Shown here: one piece after another, positions 31,901 to 40,680 of the stretch
Layout of the letters: the number at the start of each line of letters is the position of its first letter
Numbering within the stretch: the stretch's first letter is position 1
Assembly: GCA_023055425.1 (NCBI GenBank)
Contig: JALGPY010000001.1
Span: 28,819,001 to 28,883,000 of the forward strand
DNA from: Linanthus parryae
Taxonomy: Eukaryota > Streptophyta > Magnoliopsida > Ericales > Polemoniaceae
Reading direction: 5' to 3'
Length of the DNA: 64,000 bases
The notes under the pieces: model-generated
Seen by the model: only the letters and a program-made list of their open reading frames with translations
What the model was told of the DNA's origin: nothing
Databases searched by the model: none
Made by a program: the position numbers and the translations under genes

Positions 31901-32727
31901 TAGAATTCGACTTCTTTGTGCATCATATCGTGGAATAGAGCCATCATGGCTCGCTGATAGGTTGCGCCTGCGTTCTTGAGACCGAATGGCATTACCGTGT
32001 AGTTGAATACCCCGACGGGAGTGATGAATGCAGTTTTCTGTGCATCGTCGGGATCCATCTTGATTTGATTGTACCCACTGAAGCCGTCCATGAAACTGAA
32101 CATGCGATGGCCTGCCGTCGAATCGATAAGTAAGTCGATGTTAGGCAGTGGGAAATCGTCCTTAGGGCAGAAGCGATTGAGATCGCGGAAGTCCACGCAG
32201 ATGCGGAGCTGTCCGTTCTTCTTCACCACTGGCACGATGTTGGCCAACCATGTGGGATGGTGATTTGGCTCTATGAACTTGGCATCTAGGAGTTTAACGA
32301 TCTCCTGCTTGATCTTGACGTTGAGCTCCGGCCTGAAACTTCTGGTGCTTTGCTTGACCGGTTTAGACCCTGGGATAATGTCTAAACGGTGCATGGTGAT
32401 GCTCGTGTCCAGACCTGGCATTTCATCGTATTCCCATGCGAATACGTCCTTGTATTCAGTTAAAAGCTGTAGCAGCCCTTGTTCCTCTTCGCTTGTGAGG
32501 TCCGCACTCAGGAAGACTGGCCTTTTCTTTTCCTCGTTCGGGCTGAGGAACACCTCCTTTAGCTCTTGCTTTTGCGGTCGCGGCCTGTCTTCCATGCATT
32601 CGGGCGCTTCTTTGAGTTTCTCGTCCGAAACGATCTGTGTTGGCTCTTCTGTCAGCGCAACTTGCTCGATTTGATTGATTTGCCCAGGGACACCCTCATG
32701 CCCGTGTGAGGACGTCCCCGCGCACCT
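28990..32727 (-). CDS. Tat pol: RT, RNase H, second RNase H, integrase
   Basis: An open frame of 1,245 codons follows directly on the gag-protease UGA; the first Met is at 32595 (1,201 aa). In order: RT (CVDFRDLNRFCPKDDFPLP, MPFGLKNAGATYQ, catalytic FYVDDLVV), the Ty3-type RNase H/connection (LTSTRRSIGALLAQ, RYTDIERHCLAL), then a second RNase H of the type typical of Tat (LHFDGSSTRKGGGIGIVL, NNEAEYEALIAGL, MGDSKLIV, NRHADALATL). A zinc-finger-like segment occurs twice, the second being the integrase HHCC (HQAEHQGG ... CQEC). The integrase DDE core follows (WALDFIGP, LSDNGTPF, NGQAEATNK), and a C-terminal domain ends RWIKKYYP. All catalytic motifs look intact. Translation must use readthrough, splicing or re-initiation past the UGA. 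Confidence 0.95.
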   Translation of the reverse strand, partial: RCAGTSSHGHEGVPGQINQIEQVALTEEPTQIVSDEKLKEAPECMEDRPRPQKQELKEVFLSPNEEKKRPVFLSADLTSEEEQGLLQLLTEYKDVFAWEYDEMPGLDTSITMHRLDIIPGSKPVKQSTRSFRPELNVKIKQEIVKLLDAKFIEPNHHPTWLANIVPVVKKNGQLRICVDFRDLNRFCPKDDFPLPNIDLLIDSTAGHRMFSFMDGFSGYNQIKMDPDDAQKTAFITPVGVFNYTVMPFGLKNAGATYQRAMMALFHDMMHKEVEFYVDDLVVKSKHEADHLADLRKVFNRCRSFQLKMNPMKCAFGVTSGKFLGCVVHRQGIEPDPAKVSAITSMTPPHNQSALKTFLGKLSYLRRFIPAIAEITCCFSTLLKKDAAYNWAPDHEAAFEKLKEILTSPKIMIAPQLGSPLLLYLTSTRRSIGALLAQVYEGQERPIYYISRVVQPAESRYTDIERHCLALFFVIEKLRHYFASHKVVVVTKSDPIRYLLTHTTPGGRLAKWYMTISQYDITCVRPRAIKSQAVADLLAQFPDNSHEPVIEEELEGPEIYAIDVPYWTLHFDGSSTRKGGGIGIVLTKPDGEVIQMSAKLNFAVTNNEAEYEALIAGLRAAKALEVSNLTVMGDSKLIVKQASGEYGLKEINLLSYRTLVQKLMQQFCDVKYEHKPRADNRHADALATLGSKVSIDKCPARISIEVRTSSALTEDACDDEHMDDADWRKAILQAIAKGTSSESWALTKGYCIHDNTLYYKGPGGILMRCVSEQEGQQLLEKIHQHACGESEVSIYRKAQRYGIHWPSMSTAAALIQGKCESCALIKDSLLVALIDDDTDWRKPLFEFLTKGTIPESRKEADKLKRKASRYVVQENLLWRKGHEGNLLRCLDDREAQEVMDLSHQAEHQGGAKLCRQLLSIGYFWPTMEVDCRTKVRRCQECQFKGNLVHAPAVDLHALGTPWPFHTWALDFIGPIRPTSHGNHFILTATELFTKWVEAIPLKTANALAVVNFIQENIVCRFGIPNTILSDNGTPFVNRQVATKLAEYNIRQICSTPYYPKGNGQAEATNKTLLRILSKMVADDHKKWADSLNIALWAYRTSPRTPTGASPFLLCYGAEAVVPAEVRVNSARLAFHALYENQRDHDLVLLEEKREQAKRTNKRYQERIARAYNKTVQRRDFAVGDLVLRASDHCMREATHPKFAANWEGPFEVTEVFDSGYCSIRRLHGTTSTPSSVNMRWIKKYYP

Positions 32728-35340
32728 TCATATGCGATAGCATTTCTTCCCGTTGGCGTAGAAGCTCTCTATCTCCTTACCCTCGGGGTCGTGCTTTGCA
32801 ATCCTCTTAAGAGTGTACACATTCTTCCGATGATATGCGATGCGCGGCGCCTCTTCGTGTGTAGGCGGTCTTTCGTTTGCATCTCCCCTTGTCACCATCA
32901 CGCCCGCAGGTGACTGGTCCTTGATGTCCTCCCAGAGAGGCAAAGGGGTAGGGTCGAATGGTCCGGGTGTTTGCTCGTCCGCCATCTCGGTGAACCACAC
33001 CGCCTCGCTGAGATGTGCTTCGTCCAAGTTGAACGGGTTAGTTGAGGCTGGTATCTCGACAATCCTGTCGTTCCAGATAGCTTTCATCACCTGGTGAGCC
33101 GTGGAAGGGATTGCGTCGAAGCGATGAATCCAGGCCCGACCAATGATCATGTGATATGTGGTGTTCGCATCTATGACGTAGAACTTCGCCGAACACTTGA
33201 TCTTACCAATCTGAACGCCTAGGCGGATCCATCCGATCGTCATTCTAGAGTCGCTTCCGAATCCCACCAGCGGGGATGGACGTTTGACCACTTTGTGCTC
33301 GGGGATCCCTGCTAGCTTCAGTGCGTGGAGTGGAACAACATTGACCGCTGCTCCTCCATCGACGAATGCTCGCTTGAATTCGACGCCGTTGATGATGGCG
33401 GTCACGTACAGGGGCCTCTGATGGCTCGCATCTGTCTTCTTGTCGCTGGCAGAAAAGGTCATAATCTTTTCCGTGGAACGGGATGCCCTGATGACCTTCC
33501 CGTTGGAGACTACAAGTTCCTCTTCGTAGTCCTCCGCTATCCTTAAGATTGCCTTTGTCATATCCGATCGGCATTTTTCGGAGAAGTTCATTTCGTCGAA
33601 GAATTTGTTGAAGCCGTGCGACCCTTTCATGCGGTCGGCACGCTCATCCTCCGTGTCCATGCTATAGTCTTCCTCTTCATGGACTTCAGCAATGATGGGT
33701 AGACCATCCTCTGCGACTTCTTCCAAGTCCACTATTGAGATCATGGCGACCTCCTTGCCTTTTGAGCCCGAGTCCGTATGGGCAGGCAGTGGGTTGTTGC
33801 GCACATCCTTCCGGTGGTCGCTGACGATGAGTTCGCCGTTCTTCATCTTCTGGTCGAACGCGAATCTGAGCTTCTTGCACTCGGCTGTGGGGTGCATGAC
33901 CTTGCCGTGGTATTCGCACCACTTGGGGTCCCTCGTCATCTCCTTGGAGGGTTTTTGCTCTAGCGGTGGCAGGATGCCGTCTTTACGCCACTGTCTACAG
34001 AGATCGCTTGCTTCCTCCACCGAGCATGGCAGAGGCGGTGCATCAAAGTCTCCGGCTTTTGCTTGTTTCTGAGGCGAAACCGTGTTGACCTCAGCTTCGC
34101 GTCCTCGCTTGTAGCCGAATCTGCCGATCTTGTAGGTGGCGCCGCTCGCAGGTCGTTCTGGAGCGCTCTTCTTTCTCTGTCTCTCGACGATGGGCTCGAT
34201 GTTCATCGTGCACTCGATGAGCTTTGAGAACGTGGGTGTTTGCAAATTGATTAGCATGCTCTTGTACTCATCTCGCATGCACTGCAGGCATATCTCTACG
34301 AGTCGGCTTTCGAGCATGGGATCCTTGCACTCCAGAGATTTCGCTCTGAATTTCTTGATGAAAGTGATCCCATCCTCCTCGCGTTTCTGATACATCCGCG
34401 AGAGATGGATCATCGTCACCTTCTCCTCCATCTGGAAGAACTTAGTGTAGAACTTCTGGACCATGTCGTCCCAGGTCTTCACGGATCCGGCCTCCAGTGT
34501 TCGGTACCATTTGTATGCTACATTCCCAAGAGTCTTTGGGAATTCTCGCATCAGCAGTTTGGGGTCAGCTCCATACGGACCCATGACATCAATGAAACGC
34601 ATGACATGCTCATGGGCGTTTCCATTGACGTCCTCGAACTTATCCCATTTAGGAGCCTTGTACCCCACCGGGTTAGGCATGAGATAGATCTCCCGTGGAA
34701 TGGGCGGATCGTTGTCTAGCTTCGGGATGATGGTATCCGCGAGCGACTGATGAGCCAAGATGGAGTCCACGCGCTTCTGCAAAGACGTCATGCATTCTGG
34801 AATGCTCCCCTCTGTAGCTGGCGAAGGGGTTGCCGTAGGCGGTGGCGACACATATGCCGCCGGAGGATTGGGAGTGTATTGACTGCCCGCGTTTCCCCAG
34901 ATCGTTGCTGGTGGAGGCAGAGTGTATTGCGAAGTTGGGTTGGACGCCAAAGCCGTGGGCTGAGAGGCGTGAGCAGCAGGGGGTAGCATCTGCGCCGTTG
35001 ACCCTTGGACCGAAGGCAGCTGCGTGGCCGACGGTGGAGTCTGCAGATGAGGATTGGGGGGCGTGGCCGATACTCCCAATCCTGGAGCGGTAGGGGTACC
35101 TCCTCCCTGAGGGATAGCGGTAACCGGTGGAGGATTTGGCGTAAGGGTGTTCAGAACAGCCAAAATCCGTTCCAATTGCGCAGATTGAGACTTGAGAGCT
35201 TTTGCCTGACTTTGGACAGTGGCGTCCAAAGACTCTAAAGTCGGTGCCTCGCCGGGTGTCGTCGGAGTACGGCGGACTTCTTCTCCTGAGGGAGTTTCGG
35301 CAGAAGGCGATCGGTTGCTGACATCGTCCTCCTGAGACAT
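32728..35340 (-). CDS. Tat gag-protease
   Basis: The first ATG after the primer-binding site (35340) gives 870 aa. The N-terminus is Ser/Thr/Pro-rich with a short coiled coil (LESLDATVQSQAKALKSQ). A retrotransposon gag core lies at about 230-400 (AYKWYRTLEAGSVKTWDDM, MYQKREEDGITFIKKFRAKS). A CEYHGKVMHPTAEC finger replaces a CCHC knuckle. The aspartic protease near 650-790 reads AFVDGGAAVNVVP and MIIGRAWIH; the active-site triad is DGG rather than DSG/DTG, as often seen in Tat. The frame ends at TGA (32730-32728) and pol continues in the same frame. Reading could start 8 codons earlier at a non-ATG codon, but that lies in the primer-binding site. Confidence 0.95.
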   Translation of the reverse strand: MSQEDDVSNRSPSAETPSGEEVRRTPTTPGEAPTLESLDATVQSQAKALKSQSAQLERILAVLNTLTPNPPPVTAIPQGGGTPTAPGLGVSATPPNPHLQTPPSATQLPSVQGSTAQMLPPAAHASQPTALASNPTSQYTLPPPATIWGNAGSQYTPNPPAAYVSPPPTATPSPATEGSIPECMTSLQKRVDSILAHQSLADTIIPKLDNDPPIPREIYLMPNPVGYKAPKWDKFEDVNGNAHEHVMRFIDVMGPYGADPKLLMREFPKTLGNVAYKWYRTLEAGSVKTWDDMVQKFYTKFFQMEEKVTMIHLSRMYQKREEDGITFIKKFRAKSLECKDPMLESRLVEICLQCMRDEYKSMLINLQTPTFSKLIECTMNIEPIVERQRKKSAPERPASGATYKIGRFGYKRGREAEVNTVSPQKQAKAGDFDAPPLPCSVEEASDLCRQWRKDGILPPLEQKPSKEMTRDPKWCEYHGKVMHPTAECKKLRFAFDQKMKNGELIVSDHRKDVRNNPLPAHTDSGSKGKEVAMISIVDLEEVAEDGLPIIAEVHEEEDYSMDTEDERADRMKGSHGFNKFFDEMNFSEKCRSDMTKAILRIAEDYEEELVVSNGKVIRASRSTEKIMTFSASDKKTDASHQRPLYVTAIINGVEFKRAFVDGGAAVNVVPLHALKLAGIPEHKVVKRPSPLVGFGSDSRMTIGWIRLGVQIGKIKCSAKFYVIDANTTYHMIIGRAWIHRFDAIPSTAHQVMKAIWNDRIVEIPASTNPFNLDEAHLSEAVWFTEMADEQTPGPFDPTPLPLWEDIKDQSPAGVMVTRGDANERPPTHEEAPRIAYHRKNVYTLKRIAKHDPEGKEIESFYANGKKCYRI

Positions 35341-35358
35341 GGTTGCTTTTGCTGGTAA

Positions 35359-35377
35359 GTTCACGTCGGGTTCACCA
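35359..35377 (-). promoter_or_regulatory. Tat primer-binding site
   Basis: On the minus strand TGGTGAACCCGACGTGAAC follows the 5' LTR after three bases. The leading TGG pairs with a tRNA CCA end. I cannot assign the tRNA without a search. A near-identical site occurs at 40191 in a second Tat element. Confidence 0.8.
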
Positions 35378-35380
35378 AAA

Positions 35381-36005
35381 TGTGCACAAGAGATTCCGGC
35401 AGGGAGACCTCCGTGTACACCGTATGTAGTGGATCAGGGATCGCACAGGAAGAATAGGGGTGTGTGTAGGGAGAGAGTAAGTCAGTAGCAATGTCTGAGA
35501 GAGAGACAGAGGTTTGGCAGAGCTTCCGCGTATGGCAGTGTTGTTCCCTTTGTATGGAAAGAGTAACGATATATATATACTGGAGAACGTGGCCGTTGTA
35601 GTGTAGTTAATGCGCCCATTAATGGCGGCTTAATTAGCTTAACCGTAACGGCACGTTCGTCCGAGTATATAGGAACCGTTAGAGCACGTGGTGCGCGAGT
35701 ACCGGAACCGTTACGAGGTTGACCGGGTTTGACCGGATTGACCGGGTCTAGGGAGCTCGTGCCATAGATCTCTCAAAACAGTTACTAAAGGTCGCGCGCG
35801 GGCTTGGCTCGCACGCGACAGGGCTTACCCTAGCCTCCAAACCACAAATCCCTACAAGTCCCGTGCAGTGGTATGCGAGGGCTCTGTCTCGCAGCCCCCA
35901 CATGGATCAGCTCGGCTGGTGATCCTGTGTGTGTGGAGCACAATATGGTGTGCTGGATGATCGCCACGTGGCTAAGATTAGCCATGTCAGAAAGCAGTAT
36001 CTACA
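35381..36005 (-). repeat. Tat 5' LTR with promoter elements
   Basis: 625 bp, the same as the left copy. On the minus strand a TATATATATATC tract (35579-35569) is a likely TATA box for gag-pol. Upstream of it in U3, three TTGACC cores (plus strand 35719, 35729, 35738) are spaced 9-10 bp, and several AACCGT/ACCGTTA-type MYB-like sites and one CCACGTGG core are visible. Confidence 0.95.
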
Positions 36006-36010
36006 CTTGC
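36006..36010. repeat. Target-site duplication CTTGC (right)
   Basis: Matches 20110-20114 exactly and lies directly outside the right LTR. Confidence 0.95.
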
Positions 36011-36672
36011 AAACCGTAAAATTAACGAACTATTACATTAATTTGATCAGCTCGCAGGCCATAAACCAAACCACAAACATCCACAACTTAGACCATATCC
36101 ATCCACCATGCAACAAAGCACATAATACAGTTAAAACCAATTTTAACGCGCTTGCTCCATTTTAGTTTGAAATTGGGTAATTAGGGTCACAACGGTCCAA
36201 GAGATACACCATCCACCATGGCCGAACCATTCAAGGACCAATGCTAGGCCTTGGGGTGGTCGGCCGAGCCTCAAGCGCGGCTAGGCCGCTAGGCCGGCCC
36301 AACCCCTTGTCCGAGCCTTTCTTGGGCGGCAAGGCAAGAGGGACGGTCCCCGTAGGGGCCGAAGCTCTTTATGGAATTGTTTCTAAAACAATTCCTTGCC
36401 TTGTTGCCCAAACTTAGTTGTTTCCATAATTGGAAAAACTCCTTTTCCCAATTATGTGCCCAAGAACCCTAATTTTTCAAGAACCAAATTATTCACATCC
36501 TATGTGATTAAACTCACCAATTTACAAATTCAATGTTAAATTAGATCTTGTTTGTTCTTGAATCAAATTCAATTTGCATCTTCTATGCCAATTAAATTCA
36601 GCTTCGCGTAATATGAATAAAACGGTGTATAAACTGAAATCGTAACACATAAAATCATGTTATGCACTACGA
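36011..36672. other. Copia leader, upstream half
   Basis: Continuation of the Copia leader interrupted by the Tat element. It includes a GC-rich stretch near 36240-36360 (GGCCGAGCCTCAAGCGCGGC). No ORF to support. Confidence 0.6.
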
Positions 36673-36690
36673 CCTGTGGCTCTGATACCA
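36673..36690 (-). promoter_or_regulatory. Copia primer-binding site
   Basis: On the minus strand TGGTATCAGAGCCACAGG follows the 5' LTR after one base. This is the standard site complementary to the initiator methionine tRNA in plant Copia elements. Confidence 0.9.
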
Positions 36691-36691
36691 C

Positions 36692-37016
36692 TGTTGGATT
36701 TTGACATAGGTAACGCAGCGGAATAACAAAAATTAATTCCTACTCAAAGCCCACGAAAGATCACAGGAAGAGTTATCATAACATGATAAGAGCATAGAAT
36801 ATGTGTACCTTGTTTTGAGAGATCACACGAAGAATAGTGTCTTCGTCTCTATGAGTATCCACACCTTGGATCTTGATTGGATTCCTTCTCACCGCAATGT
36901 GGTAGCAACGGAAGAAGGAGGATGATGATCACTCAAAACGGAGCACCACAACCTCGCCTTGGTGTGGCTGACGGCAAGGGGAACGGACGGGGATGAGGGA
37001 TTCGGCCTTCTTCCTT

Positions 37017-37058
<42 letters not shown>

Positions 37059-38119
37059 CTTGTTCAGTTCTATTAAATAATGACTTGTGTAGATAATTAA
37101 CGAGCTAGATTTCCTTTATATAGTCATAACTCTTTATTAACTACACAAAGGCCCCAAAACTAATCATGTCCTTACATGGATTAGCCCACTTGCAAATTAG
37201 TCCCACTAAGTTTGCTTGTGGTTGCGTTATGATCATTTTATTAATTAGTCCAACAAATTAATACCTATATCCAATTTAATTCATCCGGTGTGTGACTCCA
37301 TAGGTTTCTACTTAGTTGATAGTAACTTATTACTAACATTGACCGGTGTCTAGCAACACATCCATGCCACCTAACTAATAGAAATAAGTCAGTGATCCCG
37401 ACAAACCTTGTGCCCAATATCACATATTGCATTTTCCCTTTGTCTCCATATCCGGATTGGACACGAGACATAATAGTCACACTCGTATATCCAATCCATA
37501 GTTTCTCGATCCTGGGAATATGCTTATGCAAGTAGATAACATCAATATCTCCATATTGATTTATCTGATTCTTGCCAAACATTCAATAAGCACCATCCCT
37601 CGAGTGGCCATGGATATTTACTCCCATTATGTGGGAGGGACAAATCCTCTCTACGTCCTTACGATATCTAAGCTTGCTTCCTATCATGACCGATAGCTAT
37701 CTTTATAGTTGCCTGGTTAAGGAACAACACTGGATAACATCAAAGCGTGAGATTCCACAACTAGCGTATCTAGTGACTTCAAGTCTAAGGATTACAATAT
37801 TATTAGCAGTACGAGAAGCGATTGTGACTTTGACATAATCTAATGTATCCTTCTCGTCGTGGGTCAATCCAGTATGTCATTACTCCTAATGCATACCCAT
37901 GTGTTAGTCTTGATATCTCCATATCAATCTACACACATACTAGTTTATATTTGATCGTCCAATTAACCAATATAATGAACTAGGGATATTTAAGATAAAC
38001 AACACATTGTATCTAAGGACTTCATTATATTAGATATCACGATAAATAATAAATGAACATTCTAGCCAAAACAATGTTCATACTAAATATAGATTGCCTC
38101 TAGGGTACCTATTCCAACA
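36692..38119 (-). repeat. Copia 5' LTR, full length
   Basis: 1,428 bp with TG...CA ends (minus: TGTTGGAATAGG ... AAATCCAACA). It contains a (TC)n run at 37021-37055. It diverges from the 3' LTR at many sites, so this Copia insertion is much older than the Tat one. Confidence 0.9.
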
Positions 38120-38334
38120 TGAACAACGGCGTGATTGGTCTCCAAAGGTGTGAGGCCTGCGTCGACGGCAGCGATGGTAGCTTAAGTGCCTGCTTGGTCG
38201 TTCTTTAAGGTGTGCAGCTGTGTATCGACGGTGGCGAACCTTGTATCAATGTGCTGAATCAAAGTTTGCAAACCCTGCACCGTGGTTTTTAGGTCTGTGA
38301 TTGCGGCGAGGACGAGTGCGTAATCGCCGGGCAT
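38120..38334 (-). pseudogene. Chromovirus-like gag N-terminus, truncated
   Basis: ATG at 38334 reads MPGDYALVLAAITDLKTTVQ, then LQTLIQHIDTRFATVDTQLH, then a stop. The upstream GGTGCTTTCATTGAGC block is like that before the gag remnant at 3.2 kb. The frame is cut at 38120 by the Copia LTR, which fits the Copia element having inserted into this older gypsy element. Confidence 0.65.
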
Positions 38335-38380
38335 TGTGTTTCACCGGTTGACGATGAAGCTCAATGAAAGCACCAGTTGA

Positions 38381-38930
38381 CACAAGTATGCATAGGGTTG
38401 TTATGATTTACCTAACACGATAGTAATTCTAGACACTATCAAGTCTCCACACGAACACGGAAATAAAAACACGACACAATTTAACTGTTTCTTGATTGAT
38501 TAAAATTGAACGATTACAATGCTTTAAATAGAAAAATACTAACCCTAACTAGACAGTTTGACCTAACGGGCTCGGCCCGCACCTACTAACTAATGAAATA
38601 AACAACTGATGAAATAAATAAAATAACTACTAATAATAATTAATAACGATGCTAATTTACGATAGTAATACGAGTGACCCGTACGATACAGTTGACCCGT
38701 ATCACTATCTCTCTCTTCATATAAGAAACCAGGCACCGGTGGAATGACTTTCCGGGCACCGAAATTAAGCTTCTTTCACACCCGGACACACTGCATGAAA
38801 CCCGGCCACTGCCAACTTTCAACCCGTTAACTGTTCATTTCTTTGCCAGTCACCAGCTATGCCTCAAAACCTAAATGGTTGGGTTTTGTTTGGTTTGTGG
38901 TTACCTAAACAAGCCCTTAAACATAAAAAA
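38381..38930 (-). mobile_element. Chromovirus-like LTR fragment
   Basis: It lies directly upstream (minus sense) of the gag fragment and matches the fragment at 14430-14580 over about 150 bp. The far border is not clear; it may reach the AAACAAGCCCTTAA block near 38930. Confidence 0.5.
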
Positions 38931-39597
38931 ACAGTAGGATAAACATGCCATCAATAAAAAACAAATAAAAAAATTCTTCGTTTAATTAATAAAAATTGAC
39001 AAAACCATTACATTTAGTATTAATTTGATCTAACAATATTTCGTACATGCAACATGAAACATGATGAGCCGGAATGTGTTCAAATGTCAATTAAAGAACA
39101 ACATAGTTCAAATCATGTAGTGCATCACATATGATTATTATAAATGATCCGAGTCTCTTTATTTAGATACTCTGTGGTGCTAACTCATGTTCTTGTAGGA
39201 AAATTAGGCGTCTTCAAATCTAGTCAAGCAAAAAACTCAACAAATATCCTCAGTTATATGATCATTGAAGTTCTGGTATTTTCTTAGAAGTTTCTGAGTC
39301 ATTCTTAGGTCTAGGATTATTCCCTTAGCGTCGATCCATGTGTATTTGAACTAAACTTCACTCAATGTAAAAAAGTAAAGAACCCAAAGAGCAACAGGAG
39401 TTCCCTGGCGCGCCCATCTGCTGTCAGCCTACCCTAGGTGGTCGTGCGTAGCAACTATGGGTCGGGAAGGTTGAGTTATTCCTGCTCTCCGATTCGTTGT
39501 TATGCTCTTTTAGTAGTTTCAGTCATTCAACTATTCTTCTTTGAGATTCTTTAGGATCTTTTTTCTTATCTTCTGTAGATACCTCAATCTAGCTGTA
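38931..39597. other. Gene-less stretch
   Basis: AT-rich, with no ORF or repeat boundary I can support. The right part may already belong to the next Tat LTR. Confidence 0.4.
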
Positions 39598-40189
39598 CTA
39601 ACATTATCCACGTGACACCTACATGTATGACATACCACTACCCCATGTACAATGTATAATTATGCTTATTTACTCGCATGTCTATATGGGGGTTGTAAGA
39701 CAGGGTCGTCTCGCATATGCTTCTTACATACGCGGGAGTTAAGTGTGTAAGTGATCGGGAGGCTAGAGTAAGGTGTGTGTCTAAGTGGTCCGGAGGTTAG
39801 AGTAAGGTCCGTAGTGTGCAAGCTATGCATATACTCGCATGCGACCCCGGTATGTTATACAAGAGACTTGCGATCTACCCTCCTATATACAGTTTCTTAT
39901 GAGAGGCCGTTATACAGCCACTCCATGCGGTTATATAACTTCTAGTAACTGTTGTCCTAAGACCAGTGCATATAGGGGGGTCACCCTCTCATAGAGGTTC
40001 ATATCTTTTATGATTCTCAACCCTATTGCTTTATTGTCTCTCTCTTGAGTAAGATATTTGGATTACTCTCACCGGTTACTTACTTATATCATTCTCACCC
40101 TTATTTGAATCTTTGTATATGGTCTGTAGTTGTTCTAATCTATTTTAGATACACGCAGTGATCCATCCTACACTTTTTCCTTATCCACA
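39598..40189 (+). mobile_element. Tat-type 5' LTR, plus orientation (left border approximate)
   Basis: It ends TTATCCACA directly before a primer-binding site. It contains GTCTCGCATATGC, GTATATAC and pyrimidine-rich stretches consistent with an LTR. The TGTACTAACATTATCCACG at 39598 is only a guess for the start. Its partner LTR is not in view. Confidence 0.45.
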
Positions 40190-40190
40190 T

Positions 40191-40209
40191 TGGTGAACTC
40201 GACATGAAA
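40191..40209 (+). promoter_or_regulatory. Tat primer-binding site, second element
   Basis: TGGTGAACTCGACATGAAA differs at only three positions from the site of the young Tat element (TGGTGAACCCGACGTGAAC), which assigns this fragment to the same group. Confidence 0.75.
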
Positions 40210-40241
40210 CTTTAGACATTTCGATCAAAAGAGTCTCAAAC

Positions 40242-40680
40242 CATGATTTCTCCAAACGATGGTGAACATGAACGTCATTCTCCCTTGCGAGAGGGTGTTC
40301 AAATCAATCAATAAAGCCAGCGAACTCAAACTGTTGTGGCAGATTCTCAAACCCTCGAGAGATTGAACGCAAACGTACAAAGCCATGTGGCCACCATGCA
40401 GGCCAATGCGATGCAGAAATCCCAGGTCATGGCGATTCTGGGAAACATGGCGACTAACTTCACGTAAAGAAACGTCGCGCCTGCAAAAGTAACTCCCGCG
40501 CCTACTCAGCGGAGCAATCTACCGCCACCACCACCTCTTCCACTAGGGATGCAACCAGAGCGCGTACCAATAGGAAATCCATCAACCAGCCTTCCTACTT
40601 GCTCGCTGATCAGATATTCGGTATCACAAACGGTGAATCATGTTCCATACGACCCGAACGCGTCGTATCTATTTGGATCC
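40242..40680 (+). pseudogene. Tat gag N-terminus, truncated by Athila
   Basis: ATGATTTCTCCAAACGATGG begins a reading MISPNDGEHERHSPLREGVQ, then (after a stop) QTLERLNANVQSHVATMQAN. This corresponds to the TLESLDATVQSQAKALKSQ segment of the young Tat gag. It is broken by stops and cut at 40680, where the Athila LTR begins. Confidence 0.6.

Larger units (their letters stand above)
20115..36005 (-). mobile_element. Young Tat-type Ty3/gypsy element with antisense PMD gene
   Basis: 15,891 bp with two 625-bp LTRs that I find identical on reading both through, flanked by a CTTGC duplication. Minus-strand order: 5' LTR (35381-36005), primer-binding site, gag-protease, UGA, RT/RNase H/second RNase H/integrase, tandem array, antisense PMD gene, polypurine tract, 3' LTR. 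The dual RNase H, the C-x-x-H-type gag finger and an extra ORF point to the Tat lineage, in which extra ORFs are known to be common. Intact frames and identical LTRs imply recent insertion and possible autonomy. It lies inside the leader of the Copia element. Confidence 0.95.
14661..38119 (-). mobile_element. Decayed Copia element split by a nested Tat element
   Basis: Minus-oriented: 5' LTR 36692-38119, primer-binding site 36673-36690, leader, gag 19142-18267, integrase, RT and RNase H down to 15627, polypurine tract, 3' LTR 15612-14661. The leader is interrupted at the CTTGC target by the Tat insertion at 20115-36005. Stops, frameshifts and a gag deletion make it non-functional. Its 3' LTR has lost about 480 bp at the left edge, so no target duplication can be shown for the Copia insertion. 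Confidence 0.85.
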
